Part shown: positions 52,655-62,170 of the stretch, one piece after another
Position numbering within the stretch: position 1 is the stretch's first letter
How the letters are laid out: every line of letters begins with the position of its first letter
Assembly: GCF_001580545.1 (NCBI RefSeq)
Contig: NZ_LRBG01000037.1
Span: forward strand, 434,001-498,000
DNA length: 64,000 nt
Source: Paraburkholderia monticola
GTDB lineage: Bacteria > Pseudomonadota > Gammaproteobacteria > Burkholderiales > Burkholderiaceae
Direction: 5' to 3'
Translations under genes and position numbers: made by a program
Notes under the pieces: model-generated
Databases searched by the model: none
What the model was told of the DNA's origin: nothing
The model's input: the letters and a program-made list of their open reading frames with translations, nothing else

Positions 52655-53043
52655 TGATCACCCTCGATACGCTTGCGCTCGTGTGCTGGCTCGGCAGGCA
52701 GAAAGCGTTGAGCCAGGCCGCGCACGATGCGATCGATCGGGAACTGGCCGGCGGCGAGATCCTGATCTCGGCAATCAGCGCATTCGAAATCGCGGAGTTC
52801 GTGAAAGTCGGCAGTCTCGGACTGTCGATGGACGCGCGCAGCTGGATGTCGACGTTTCTGTCGCTCGATGGTGTGCGGATGATTCCGGTCGACACCGAGA
52901 TCGCGTTCCGCGCGGCCACGTTGTCGCCCGCGCTCACCTTGCATCAACGCTTGATCGTCGCGACCGCGCGCACGCATGGCGGCGCGCTCGTGACCTCCGA
53001 TGCGAAGGTGCGCGCCTCGACTTACGTCGAAACGATCTGGTGA
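52654..53043 (+). CDS. PIN-domain ribonuclease toxin (VapC-like), atypical active site
   Basis: A 129-residue PIN-domain protein that fills the VapC length. Acidic residues Asp5 (ITLDT), Glu45 (AFEIAEF) and Asp116 (LVTSDAKV) match the metal site. The usual Asp before Arg in the D-R-L-I-V-A-T-A motif is Gln98 (HQRLIVATA). PIN toxins cut RNA, often tRNA, and need three or four acids, so activity may be altered. The last 22 bases overlap the convergent LacI gene end. Sits in the middle of sugar-uptake genes. Confidence 0.88.
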   Translation: MITLDTLALVCWLGRQKALSQAAHDAIDRELAGGEILISAISAFEIAEFVKVGSLGLSMDARSWMSTFLSLDGVRMIPVDTEIAFRAATLSPALTLHQRLIVATARTHGGALVTSDAKVRASTYVETIW

Positions 53044-54098
53044 CGGGCGCGGCGCTGCTTGATGCGGACTGGGCCGGTGGAATCGCGCACCACCAGTTCC
53101 GCCGGCAGCGTGATGCGTTGCGACGCGGCGTCGATGCCGGCGATCTGCGCGAGCAGCGTGTTGACCGCCGAGCGCGCCATTTGCTGGAACGGCTGACGGA
53201 TCGTGGTGAGCGCCGGGTGAAACTGCTCGGACATCGGGATGTCGTCGAAGCCGATCACAGAGATGTCGTCCGGCACGCGCAGGCCCGCTTCGCGGATCGC
53301 CGCGATCACGCCGAACGCGCTCTGGTCGTTGGCCGTGAAGATCGCGGTGGGCGGCTCGGCGAGGTTCAGCAGGTCGAACGTGACGTCGAACGCCATCATC
53401 TGCGACAGGTCGCCCGCGGCGACGAGCGAGTCTTCACGCGGCAGGCCAAGGCGAGCCAGCGTGTCGTGATAGCCGCGCTGCCGGTCGCGGACACCTTCGA
53501 TCGTTTCGTCGCCGGCAAGAAATGCGATGCGCTTGTGGCCGAGCTCCGCGAGATGCTCGACGGCGAGGCAGGCGCCGCCGTAATTGTCGACCGACACCGA
53601 CGGAAAGCCGGTCAGCGTGCCGCGCTGGTCGACGACGACGACCGGCACCTTCGCGGTGGCGAGCGCTTCGAGGCACAGCGACTCGCGCGGAAGAATGGCG
53701 AGGATGCCGTCGGAGAATTGCTGGATGAGCCCAAGCAGATCGTGATGCGTATGACGGTCTTCGTCGAACACCGTGTAGACCAGCATCTCACAGCCCGCAC
53801 CGCGCGCCGCGCGGCCCGCGCCTAGAACCAGTTCGCTGGAGAATTGCGTGTCGAGTGTCGGCGTGATGATGCCGATGATGCCATTGCGGCCGCCCGACAA
53901 TTTCTGCGCAGTGCGGTTGACGACGTAACCGATGTCCGACGCGATTCTCAGTACTTCGTCACGGGTTTCGCGCGACACGCCGGGACGGCCGTTCAGGGCG
54001 CGCGACGCGGTCATCTGGGACACCCCCGCAAGCTTGGCGACATGCTCAAGCGTGGGGGTTTGCCTTGCCATGCGGGTCGAAGGTGTGCGAGAGGTCAT
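53022..54098 (-). CDS. LacI-family transcriptional regulator of the second sugar importer
   Basis: A 358-residue LacI/GalR regulator. Helix-turn-helix TPTLEHVAKLAGVSQMTASRALNGRPGVS, hinge NRTAQKLSGGRNGIIGIITP, then the ligand-binding domain with IFTANDQSAFGVIAAIREAGLRVPDDISVIGFDDIPM. The ATG at 54098 is chosen; a GTG at 54122 lies within an operator-like sequence and an ATG at 54070 is also possible. Divergent from importer 2, whose promoter carries repeated TAACGTTA sites, so it should respond to xylose or a xylo-oligomer. Its 3' end overlaps the PIN toxin gene by 22 bases. Confidence 0.92.
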   Translation of the reverse strand: MTSRTPSTRMARQTPTLEHVAKLAGVSQMTASRALNGRPGVSRETRDEVLRIASDIGYVVNRTAQKLSGGRNGIIGIITPTLDTQFSSELVLGAGRAARGAGCEMLVYTVFDEDRHTHHDLLGLIQQFSDGILAILPRESLCLEALATAKVPVVVVDQRGTLTGFPSVSVDNYGGACLAVEHLAELGHKRIAFLAGDETIEGVRDRQRGYHDTLARLGLPREDSLVAAGDLSQMMAFDVTFDLLNLAEPPTAIFTANDQSAFGVIAAIREAGLRVPDDISVIGFDDIPMSEQFHPALTTIRQPFQQMARSAVNTLLAQIAGIDAASQRITLPAELVVRDSTGPVRIKQRRARHQIVST

Positions 54099-54113
54099 TG
54101 TCTGGGTCGACTC

Positions 54114-54128
54114 GCTAATCACGTTAGC
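54114..54128. promoter_or_regulatory. Operator candidate at the second lacI-type gene
   Basis: GCTAA-N5-TTAGC (54114-54128) is an inverted repeat 16 bases before the LacI ATG and contains the same TAA/TTA half-sites as the importer 2 operator. Likely autoregulatory. Confidence 0.5.
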
Positions 54129-54233
54129 GATACCGTTTATGTAGTCGCCATTCTAGCAGAACCCTTTATATTTCAGCTTTCCCGGGGACGGTCAATCTGA
54201 TGCGACTGTTGCGCGGGAACGTCGCAAGACCAG

Positions 54234-54303
54234 GTAAAATCCCGCATAGTCACAGGTCAAGCACCAGCCTAACATTCGGTAACGTTAAGGCTAACGTTAA
54301 CGC
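54234..54303 (+). promoter_or_regulatory. Duplicated pentose-type promoter/operator, copy 2 (importer 2)
   Basis: GGTAAAAT at 54234 (-10 candidate) is followed after 36 bases by TAACAT (54270), TAACGTTA (54280-54287) and TAACGTTA (54292-54299) half-sites. The cluster ends 41 bases before the importer 2 binding-protein ATG. The array fits two or more LacI dimers bound just downstream of the promoter. Confidence 0.75.
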
Positions 54304-54343
54304 TCCGGCGGTTTCTTAAAAATCCAGAAGAGGGGAGACACAC

Positions 54344-55639
54344 ATGGCGTACCCGGCGTTGTTTAAAGCACGGTCCATCATTGGCGCCACGGCGCTGCTA
54401 TTTTCGTTGTCTGCAGGTGTGACGAACGCCGTATCGGCTGAATCCAACACGATCACGGTGTGGGATCAGCAAACCAATGCGTCGTCGAGCAAGATCATTC
54501 GCGACGCGTCGGATCGCTTCGAAAAGGCGGACCCGGGCTACAAGGTCGAGAATTCGCACGTCCTGAACGAGGCCTACAAGACGAAGCTGAAGGTTGCCTT
54601 CGGCGCGAACCAGCCCCCGTGTGTGTTCGAGAACTGGGGCGGCGGCGGTCTGCATGAGTACGTGAAATCCGGCCAGATCGTCGACCTCACGCCGTATCTG
54701 AGCAAGAATCAGGCATATCGCAACCGCTTCATGCAATCGTCGTGGGATGTCACGACGTTCGACGGCAAGACCTACGGCGTTGCTGCGGAAAACGCGGCGG
54801 CCGCGGTGATCTTCTACAACAAGGAAACGTTCAAGAAGTACGGCATCACGCCGCCGAAGACGTGGGATGAACTGATGCACGTCGTCGAGGTGCTGAAGTC
54901 GCACAACGTCGCAGCGTTCTCGCTCGCGAACAAGAACAAGTGGACCGGTTCGATGTACTACATGTACCTCGTCGACCGTATCGGTGGTCCGCAGGTCGTG
55001 AAGGATGCGCTCGCAGGCAAGGGCAAGGGCTTCGAAGACCCGGCATTCGTCGAAGCCGGCAAGCGTATCCAGGAACTCGTGAAGGCTGGCGCGTTCGCGC
55101 CGGGCATCAACGGTCTGGACTACGACTCGGGCGCTTCGCGCCGTCTGCTGTACTCGGGCAAGGCTGCCATGGAGCTGATGGGCGCATGGGAAGCGTCGAC
55201 GATCGCGAACGAAGATCCGGCGTTCTCGAAGGATCTCGACTTCTTCCCGTTCCCGAGCGTGCCGGGCGGCAAGGGTGATCCGCGCGACCTGATCGGCACG
55301 GTTGGCGATGGCTTCCTGAGCATCTCGGCCGAGTGCAAGACGCCGGACGCAGCGTTCAAGCTGATCCAGGCGCTGACCGACGACCAGGCGATGCAGGCTC
55401 GTGCGTCGGATGACCACAAGCTCCCGCCGGTCAATAACGTCAAGATCGACGATCCGTTCACGCAGCGTCTGCAGAAACTGCTGGCCGAGGCGCCGAGCGT
55501 GCAGCTCTGGTACGACCAGGCACTGCCGCCGGCTCTCGGTGAAATGCACAAGGACACGACGCAGGCGCTGTTCGGTCTGTCGCTGACGCCTGAGGCTGCT
55601 GCGCAGCAAATGGAAGCCGCTTCGAAGAAGGGCGGTTGA
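54344..55639 (+). CDS. Sugar ABC transporter substrate-binding protein (importer 2; xylo-oligosaccharide candidate)
   Basis: A 431-residue solute-binding family 1 protein. The signal peptide ends VSA before ESNTITVWDQQ. Typical segments: KIIRDASDRFEKADPGYKVENSHV, WGGGGLHEYVKSGQIVDLTPYL, YGVAAENAAAAVIFYNKETFKKYGI, SRRLLYSGKAAMELMGAWEA. It resembles binding proteins for xylobiose and other beta-oligosaccharides. AGGGGAG precedes the ATG. First gene of the SBP-permease-permease-ATPase set that is followed by GH3 and the xylose dehydrogenase and lactonase genes, so a xylo-oligosaccharide is the best ligand guess. Confidence 0.92.
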   Translation: MAYPALFKARSIIGATALLFSLSAGVTNAVSAESNTITVWDQQTNASSSKIIRDASDRFEKADPGYKVENSHVLNEAYKTKLKVAFGANQPPCVFENWGGGGLHEYVKSGQIVDLTPYLSKNQAYRNRFMQSSWDVTTFDGKTYGVAAENAAAAVIFYNKETFKKYGITPPKTWDELMHVVEVLKSHNVAAFSLANKNKWTGSMYYMYLVDRIGGPQVVKDALAGKGKGFEDPAFVEAGKRIQELVKAGAFAPGINGLDYDSGASRRLLYSGKAAMELMGAWEASTIANEDPAFSKDLDFFPFPSVPGGKGDPRDLIGTVGDGFLSISAECKTPDAAFKLIQALTDDQAMQARASDDHKLPPVNNVKIDDPFTQRLQKLLAEAPSVQLWYDQALPPALGEMHKDTTQALFGLSLTPEAAAQQMEAASKKGG

Positions 55640-55660
55640 TCTCCAGTCCCAAAGGAAAGT

Positions 55661-55688
55661 CCGGCCGGCACCGCAAGGTGCCGGTCGG
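55661..55688 (+). promoter_or_regulatory. mRNA hairpin after the importer 2 SBP gene
   Basis: CCGGCCGGCACC-GCAA-GGTGCCGGTCGG forms a 12-bp stem with one G-U pair and a tetraloop, no U-tract, 12 bases before the permease start. Same placement as the hairpins in importer 1. Confidence 0.6.
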
Positions 55689-55699
55689 CATACAAGCCC

Positions 55700-56617
55700 G
55701 TGAATATCGCACTTTCCGCTACACCCGAACGCCGGCTGAGATTCTCGTCGCAGACGCTCGTCACGGTCGTGTTTCTTGCGCCGTCGCTGCTGCTGCTGGC
55801 CGTCTTCCTGCTTTATCCGCTCGTCTCCAGCCTGCGGCTGTCGCTGCTCGACTGGAATGGCCTCGGCAACACCGCCCGCTATATCGGGCTGGCGAACTGG
55901 GGGCGGCTCGCCCACGACATGGTGTTCTGGCAATCGCTGAAGAACAACGTGATCCTTGCCGTCGCATCGATCGTCGTCCAACTGCCCATCGCGCTCGCGC
56001 TCGCCGTGCTGCTGGAAAAGGCCGGCCGTGGCTCGCGTGTGCTCAAGGTCCTCTATTTCCTGCCGCTGCTGATGTCGAGCGTGGCAATCGGCGTGCTGTT
56101 CAAGCAGATCTACGATCCGAATTTCGGTCCGCTCAACGTCGCGCTGCAGGCATTCGGGCTGGATAGCCTCGCGAAGGACTGGCTGGGCGACCCGCATTTT
56201 TCGCTGGCTGCAACCATCGCCGTGATCATCTGGCAGAACGCGCCTTTCTACATGATTCTGTTCCTCGCCGGTCTCTCGTCGATGCCGGCCGAGGTCAACG
56301 AGGCAGCCCTTCTCGACGGCGCTTCCGAGTGGACCATTTTCTGGCGCATCAAGCTGCCGCACCTGCAAGGCACGGTGCGCACGGCTGTGCTCCTGTCCGT
56401 GCTCGGCTCGCTGCGTTACTTCGATCTCGTCTTCGTCATGACCGGCGGCGGCCCCGAAGGCTCGTCCGAGTTGATGGCCACTTACATGTATCGCACGGTG
56501 TTCAGCTCGTTCCAGCTCGGCTACGGCAGCACCATCGGCTCGGCGATGTTCCTGATCGTCATCACGGTGGCCGCGGTGTCGATGCGCTTCACCCGCCGTT
56601 ATGCAACCGAGGTCTGA
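55700..56617 (+). CDS. Sugar ABC transporter permease, MalF-type (importer 2)
   Basis: A 305-residue permease with six membrane segments. The EAA loop reads NEAALLDGASEWTIFWRIKLPHLQG. It starts at GTG (55700); no ribosome binding site is evident because the hairpin ends just upstream, so translation may be limited. Its stop is 3 bases before the next permease gene. Confidence 0.9.
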   Translation: MNIALSATPERRLRFSSQTLVTVVFLAPSLLLLAVFLLYPLVSSLRLSLLDWNGLGNTARYIGLANWGRLAHDMVFWQSLKNNVILAVASIVVQLPIALALAVLLEKAGRGSRVLKVLYFLPLLMSSVAIGVLFKQIYDPNFGPLNVALQAFGLDSLAKDWLGDPHFSLAATIAVIIWQNAPFYMILFLAGLSSMPAEVNEAALLDGASEWTIFWRIKLPHLQGTVRTAVLLSVLGSLRYFDLVFVMTGGGPEGSSELMATYMYRTVFSSFQLGYGSTIGSAMFLIVITVAAVSMRFTRRYATEV

Positions 56618-56620
56618 ACC

Positions 56621-57451
56621 ATGAACAAGAAACTACGCTTCCCTCGCGTGGGGATTCCTCTGCTGGCGTTGATCTGGCTCGGCGTGACGACGATTCCATT
56701 CCTCTTCATGGTCGTGTCGAGCTTCAAGAGCACGGAAGAAACCTTTTCGACCTCCGTGTGGGCGCCGCCGAGCCAGCTGTATTGGGGTAATTACGCGGCT
56801 GTGCTGAAAGGGCCGTTCTTCACGTATTTCCGTAACAGCCTGTTCACGGTGGGCGTGTCGGTGGCGCTGATCGTCATCATCAGCGCGATGGCGGCCTACG
56901 TGTTCGCACGCATGCGCTTCACGCTGAACAAGATGCTGTTCGGTCTCGTGGTCGCCGGCATGATCGTGCCGCTGCATGCGACGCTCGTGCCGATCTATCT
57001 GCTCACGCGCAATCTCGGTCTTTACGATACGCAGTTCGCGCTGCTCGGCCCGTATGTGGCCCTCAGTCTGCCGGTGTCGATTTTCATTCTGACCGAGTTC
57101 ATGCGCCAGATTCCGCGCGAGCTCGAAGAAGCGGCGCAGCTCGACGGCTGCAGTCCGTTCCGTATCTTCTGGCGGATTTTCTTCCCGCTTTCGGCACCGG
57201 GGCTCGCCACTGTGGCGATCTTCAACGGCATTGGTCTGTGGAACGAGTTCATCTTCGCGTACATGCTCACCTCGACGGCCGAGCACCGTACGCTGCCGCT
57301 CGCAATCTGGGACTTCATGGGGCAATACGCGTCGAACATACCCTCGATGCTGGCGGTCCTCGTGCTCACCTCGTTGCCGCTGATCGTCGCCTACGCGTTC
57401 GGTCAGGAGCGCGTGATCAAGGGGATGATGGCCGGCTCGCTGAAGGGCTGA
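56621..57451 (+). CDS. Sugar ABC transporter permease, MalG-type (importer 2)
   Basis: A 276-residue permease with six membrane segments. The EAA loop reads EEAAQLDGCSPFRIFWRIFFPLSAP. It begins 3 bases after the preceding stop. The C-terminus has the usual GQERVIKGMMAGSLKG. Works with the MalF-type permease. Confidence 0.93.
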   Translation: MNKKLRFPRVGIPLLALIWLGVTTIPFLFMVVSSFKSTEETFSTSVWAPPSQLYWGNYAAVLKGPFFTYFRNSLFTVGVSVALIVIISAMAAYVFARMRFTLNKMLFGLVVAGMIVPLHATLVPIYLLTRNLGLYDTQFALLGPYVALSLPVSIFILTEFMRQIPRELEEAAQLDGCSPFRIFWRIFFPLSAPGLATVAIFNGIGLWNEFIFAYMLTSTAEHRTLPLAIWDFMGQYASNIPSMLAVLVLTSLPLIVAYAFGQERVIKGMMAGSLKG

Positions 57452-57521
57452 TCCGCGTCGCAAACCACCTCGAATCTTGCGGGCTGAAGTGGCCCGCACA
57501 CCGAACTTCGCATACCACGAT

Positions 57522-58652
<1,131 letters not shown>

Positions 58653-58931
58653 TCCGTTTGCGATCGCGCTGCCTGCACGACGCGGGCAAGCGCGGTCCCG
58701 CCGCATCGCGTCGATGGACGCAACGCACGAGCCGTAGTCGGCCCTACGCCGCGAATTTCGAATTCCGACGGCATTCGATCGATCAGCAGGACTGCGAATC
58801 ACGGGAAGGTGTCTGAAAGCAAAGGGGAAGGCATCCGGGCTGAAGCAACGCCCTGCCGCACGCTTGTCAGGAACAACGGATTTGTCGGCGCGTCATGCGC
58901 TTCGTACACAAGGATAAAAAAGGAGTTTTCG

Positions 58932-61337
58932 ATGTTGCTTCGCCAAAGTGAGGTCCCGCTCTACCGCAATTCCGCCGCTGCCGTGGAGGAGCGCGTGGCC
59001 GATCTGCTCGCGCGCATGACACTGGACGAAAAGATCGCGCAGCTTCACGCAGCGTGGCTGAAGCTGTCGGCCGACGGCAATCACAAGGCGCGTAGCATCG
59101 ATTTCGCGCAGAGCGCCAATCAGATTACCGTCGACGAGATCTTGCAGCATGGCCTCGGCCAGATTACGCGGCCGCTCGGCACGCACACGGTCGATCCGAA
59201 GGAAGGCGTGCGCGCGCTCAACGAACTGCAGCGCAAGATGGTCGAGGACACGCGCCTCGGCATTCCGGTGATGGCGCACGAAGAGTGCCTCGTCGGGCTG
59301 ATGATCAAGGACGCGACGCTGTTCCCGTCGCCGCTGAACTATGCGGCGACGTGGAATCCGCGACTGGTCGGCGAAGTGGGCACGATCATCGGCGAGCAGG
59401 CTCGCTCGATCGGCTGCCACCAGGGGCTCGCGCCGGTGCTCGACGTGTCGCGCGATCCGCGCTGGGGCCGCACCGAGGAGACGCTCGGCGAAGATCCGTA
59501 TCTGGTCGGCGTGCTCGCGTGCCACTACGTGAAAGGTTTGCAAGGCGAACGGCGCGATCTGCTGGCGACGCTGAAGCACTTCGTCGGCCATTCGGCGAGC
59601 GAAGGTGGCCGCAATCATGCGCCGGTGCATGTCGGCCCGCGCGAACTGAACGACGTGTTCATGCTGCCGTTCGAAATGGCCGTCAAGCTCGCGAACGCGG
59701 GTTCGGTGATGCCGGCGTATCACGACGTCGACGGCGTGCCCTGTCATGGCGACCGCGCGCTGTTGCATGACACGCTGCGCGAGAAATGGGGCTTCGACGG
59801 TCTCGTCGTGGCGGATTACGCGGGCGTGGATCTGCTGTACAGCCACCACGCGGTGGCGCGCGACAGCGCCTCGGCCGCGGCGCTCGCGTTCAACTCCGGT
59901 CTCGACGTCGAGCTGCCCGGACACGAGTGCGCGGTGCATCTGAAGGAAGCGCTCGAACGCAACGAGATCACCGAAGCGACGATCGATACCGCGGTTTCGC
60001 GCGTGCTGCGAGTGAAATTCGAGCTCGGCCTGTTCGAGAATCCGTACGTCGATCCCGAACGCGTCGACGTGAAAAGCGCGGCCGCGGGCGATACCGCGTA
60101 TCAGGTCGCGCTCGAATCCGCGGTGCTGCTGCGCAATGAAGGCAACGTGCTGCCGCTCAACGCGAACGGCGCGGAAAAAATCGCGGTGATCGGCCCGACC
60201 GCCGACGATCCGCTCGCGCTACTCGCCGGCTATAGCTTCCCGGTGCATCTGATCAACAGCGGCGAGCAGTCCACGGCGTCGATCGCGACACCGCTGCGCG
60301 CGTTGCGCGCCCTGCTCGGCGACGAGCGCGTGATTCACGCGCACGGTTGCGACATCATCAAGGAGCGCCGCGCGGGCGCGCCGGTGTTCCCGGGCGATGT
60401 GTCGCTCGAGCTGACCGGCGACGCGCATTGCGACGAGCTGATCAGCAAGGACACCGACGGCATCGCGGCCGCGGTCGAGGCCGCGCGCCAGGCCGGCGTC
60501 GCGCTGGTGTTCGTCGGCGATCTGGCGGGGCTGTTCCAGTCCGGCACAGTGGGCGAAGGGTCCGATACCGACAGCCTCGATCTGCCGGGCGTACAGCAGG
60601 CGTTGCTGCAAGCCGTGGTCGATAGCGGCACGCCGACGGTCGTCGTGATGACGGGCGGCCGCCCGTACAATCTGGGCGGCCTCGAAGACCGCATCGCCGC
60701 GCAGATCATGGCGTTCGCGCCGGGCGAGCGTGGTGCCGAAGCACTGGCCGATCTGCTGGTGGGCCGTGCCAATTTCAGCGGCCGTCTGCCGTTGTCGGTG
60801 CCGAAGAGCGCCGGCGCCGTGCCGTACGTGTACAACCATCGGCTGAAGAGCGCGGGAACGCCGATTGCCTATCATTTCGGTTGCCGCTATCCGTTCGGTT
60901 TCGGCCTCGGCTATGCACCGTTCCGTTACGCCGATCTCGCGCTCGCGCACAGCGAAGTGCCGATCGAAAACGGTACGATCGAGCTGAGCTTCACGCTCGA
61001 CAATCTCGGTTCGCGCGACGGCACGGAGATCGTGCAGATTTACGTGCGCGACCGTCACGCGTCGGTCGCGCGGCCGGTGCGCGAGTTGAAAGCGTTCGCA
61101 CGGGTCCCGCTGGCGGCCGGTGCGTCGGCGCGGGTGCGCGTGAAGCTGCCGGTCGATATGCTGAACTTCACCGACGCGCGCGGCGAGCGTATCGTTGAGC
61201 CCGGTGACTTCGATCTGCTGGTCGGCAGTTCGAGCCGCGACATTCATCTGAGCGGCACGGTCACGGTCGCGGGCGCCGCGACGAGAACGCTCGAACGTGC
61301 CTGGCGCATGCTGAGCGAGGTCGAGATCGAGGCGTGA
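58932..61337 (+). CDS. GH3 beta-glycosidase (beta-xylosidase/beta-glucosidase-like)
   Basis: An 801-residue glycoside hydrolase family 3 enzyme. N-terminal barrel: MTLDEKIAQLHAAW, GIPVMAHEECL, GLAPVLDVSRDPRWGRTEETLGEDPYL, KHFVGHSASEGGRNHAP, and nucleophile Asp295 in VVADYAGVDLL. The second alpha/beta domain starts near VALESAVLLRNEGNVLPL, and a C-terminal fibronectin III-like domain ends the protein. No signal peptide, so cytoplasmic. AAGGAG precedes the ATG. Given the importer upstream and xylose dehydrogenase downstream, beta-xylosidase activity releasing xylose from imported oligomers is most likely; GH3 enzymes can also be glucosidases or arabinosidases. Confidence 0.93.
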   Translation: MLLRQSEVPLYRNSAAAVEERVADLLARMTLDEKIAQLHAAWLKLSADGNHKARSIDFAQSANQITVDEILQHGLGQITRPLGTHTVDPKEGVRALNELQRKMVEDTRLGIPVMAHEECLVGLMIKDATLFPSPLNYAATWNPRLVGEVGTIIGEQARSIGCHQGLAPVLDVSRDPRWGRTEETLGEDPYLVGVLACHYVKGLQGERRDLLATLKHFVGHSASEGGRNHAPVHVGPRELNDVFMLPFEMAVKLANAGSVMPAYHDVDGVPCHGDRALLHDTLREKWGFDGLVVADYAGVDLLYSHHAVARDSASAAALAFNSGLDVELPGHECAVHLKEALERNEITEATIDTAVSRVLRVKFELGLFENPYVDPERVDVKSAAAGDTAYQVALESAVLLRNEGNVLPLNANGAEKIAVIGPTADDPLALLAGYSFPVHLINSGEQSTASIATPLRALRALLGDERVIHAHGCDIIKERRAGAPVFPGDVSLELTGDAHCDELISKDTDGIAAAVEAARQAGVALVFVGDLAGLFQSGTVGEGSDTDSLDLPGVQQALLQAVVDSGTPTVVVMTGGRPYNLGGLEDRIAAQIMAFAPGERGAEALADLLVGRANFSGRLPLSVPKSAGAVPYVYNHRLKSAGTPIAYHFGCRYPFGFGLGYAPFRYADLALAHSEVPIENGTIELSFTLDNLGSRDGTEIVQIYVRDRHASVARPVRELKAFARVPLAAGASARVRVKLPVDMLNFTDARGERIVEPGDFDLLVGSSSRDIHLSGTVTVAGAATRTLERAWRMLSEVEIEA

Positions 61338-61346
61338 GCGGCGGGT

Positions 61347-61368
61347 CAGGGCGGGGTGTGCCGCCCTG
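61347..61368 (+). promoter_or_regulatory. Hairpin between the GH3 and xylose dehydrogenase genes
   Basis: CAGGGCGG-GGTGTG-CCGCCCTG, a perfect 8-bp stem 10 bases after the GH3 stop, without a U-tract. Probably a processing or attenuation element, not a full terminator, as the next gene starts 35 bases on. Confidence 0.45.
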
Positions 61369-61402
61369 TGTGTGGTCCTACTCGTAACAAATGGAATATC
61401 TG

Positions 61403-62170
61403 ATGTCGTACGCAATCTATCCGAGTCTGTCGGACAAAACGATCGTCGTGACGGGCGGCGGCAGCGGGATCGGCGCCGCCATGGTCGAGGCCTTTGCGCA
61501 GCAAGGCGCGCGCGTGTTCTTTCTCGATGTCGCCGAGCACGATTCGCTCGCGCTGGAAGAAACGCTTCGCCATGCGAAGCATCCGCCGAAGTTCCTTCGC
61601 TGCGATCTGCGCAGCGTCGATGCGATCAACGGCACGTTTGCCGGGATCGTCGACGCGGCGGGCCCGATCGACGTGCTCGTGAACAACGCCGGCAACGACG
61701 ACCGGCACGAAATCGGCGAGCTCACCGCCAGCTACTGGGACGACCGGATCGCGGTCAATCTGCGTCACCAGTTCTTCTGCGCGCAGGCGGCGACCAACAG
61801 TATGCGTCGCGCGGGGCGCGGCGTGATCCTGAATCTGGGCTCCGTGTCCTGGCATCTCGCGCTGCCGAACCTCGCGATCTATATGACCGCGAAGGCCGGC
61901 ATCGAAGGGCTCACGCGCGGTCTGGCGCGCGATCTCGGCAGTGCCGGCATTCGCGTGAACTGCATCATCCCCGGTGCGGTGAAGACGCCGCGGCAGATGC
62001 AGCTGTGGCAATCGGCGGAGAGCGAAGCGAAGGTCGTCGCGAGTCAGTGTCTGCCACTGCGCATCGAACCCGAGCACGTTGCGCGCATGGCGCTGTTCCT
62101 CGCCTCCGACGACGCGTCGCGCTGCTCCGGCCGCGATTACTTCGTCGACGCCGGGTGGTACGGAGAATGA
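61403..62170 (+). CDS. xylB: NAD-dependent D-xylose 1-dehydrogenase (SDR family)
   Basis: A 255-residue short-chain dehydrogenase: cofactor motif TGGGSGIG (17-24), NNAG (94-97), and catalytic Ser147, Tyr160 and Lys164. Start AIYPSLSDKTIVVTGGGSGIGA, NNAGNDDRHEIGELTASYWDDRIAVNLRH, LGSVSWHLALPNLAIY and CSGRDYFVDAGW are closely similar to Caulobacter xylose dehydrogenase XylB as I recall it, which oxidises D-xylose to xylonolactone. ATG at 61403 is chosen by that similarity; ATG at 61391 is in frame. Overlaps the lactonase start. Entry to the oxidative (Weimberg or Dahms) xylose pathway. Confidence 0.87.
   Translation: MSYAIYPSLSDKTIVVTGGGSGIGAAMVEAFAQQGARVFFLDVAEHDSLALEETLRHAKHPPKFLRCDLRSVDAINGTFAGIVDAAGPIDVLVNNAGNDDRHEIGELTASYWDDRIAVNLRHQFFCAQAATNSMRRAGRGVILNLGSVSWHLALPNLAIYMTAKAGIEGLTRGLARDLGSAGIRVNCIIPGAVKTPRQMQLWQSAESEAKVVASQCLPLRIEPEHVARMALFLASDDASRCSGRDYFVDAGWYGE

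Noticed and set aside
54398..56368. 656-codon antisense frame across the importer 2 genes
   Set aside because: Arg/His-rich shadow frame caused by G/C at third positions of the real SBP and permease genes. Similar long shadows lie opposite GH3, the ATPases and the RND pump.
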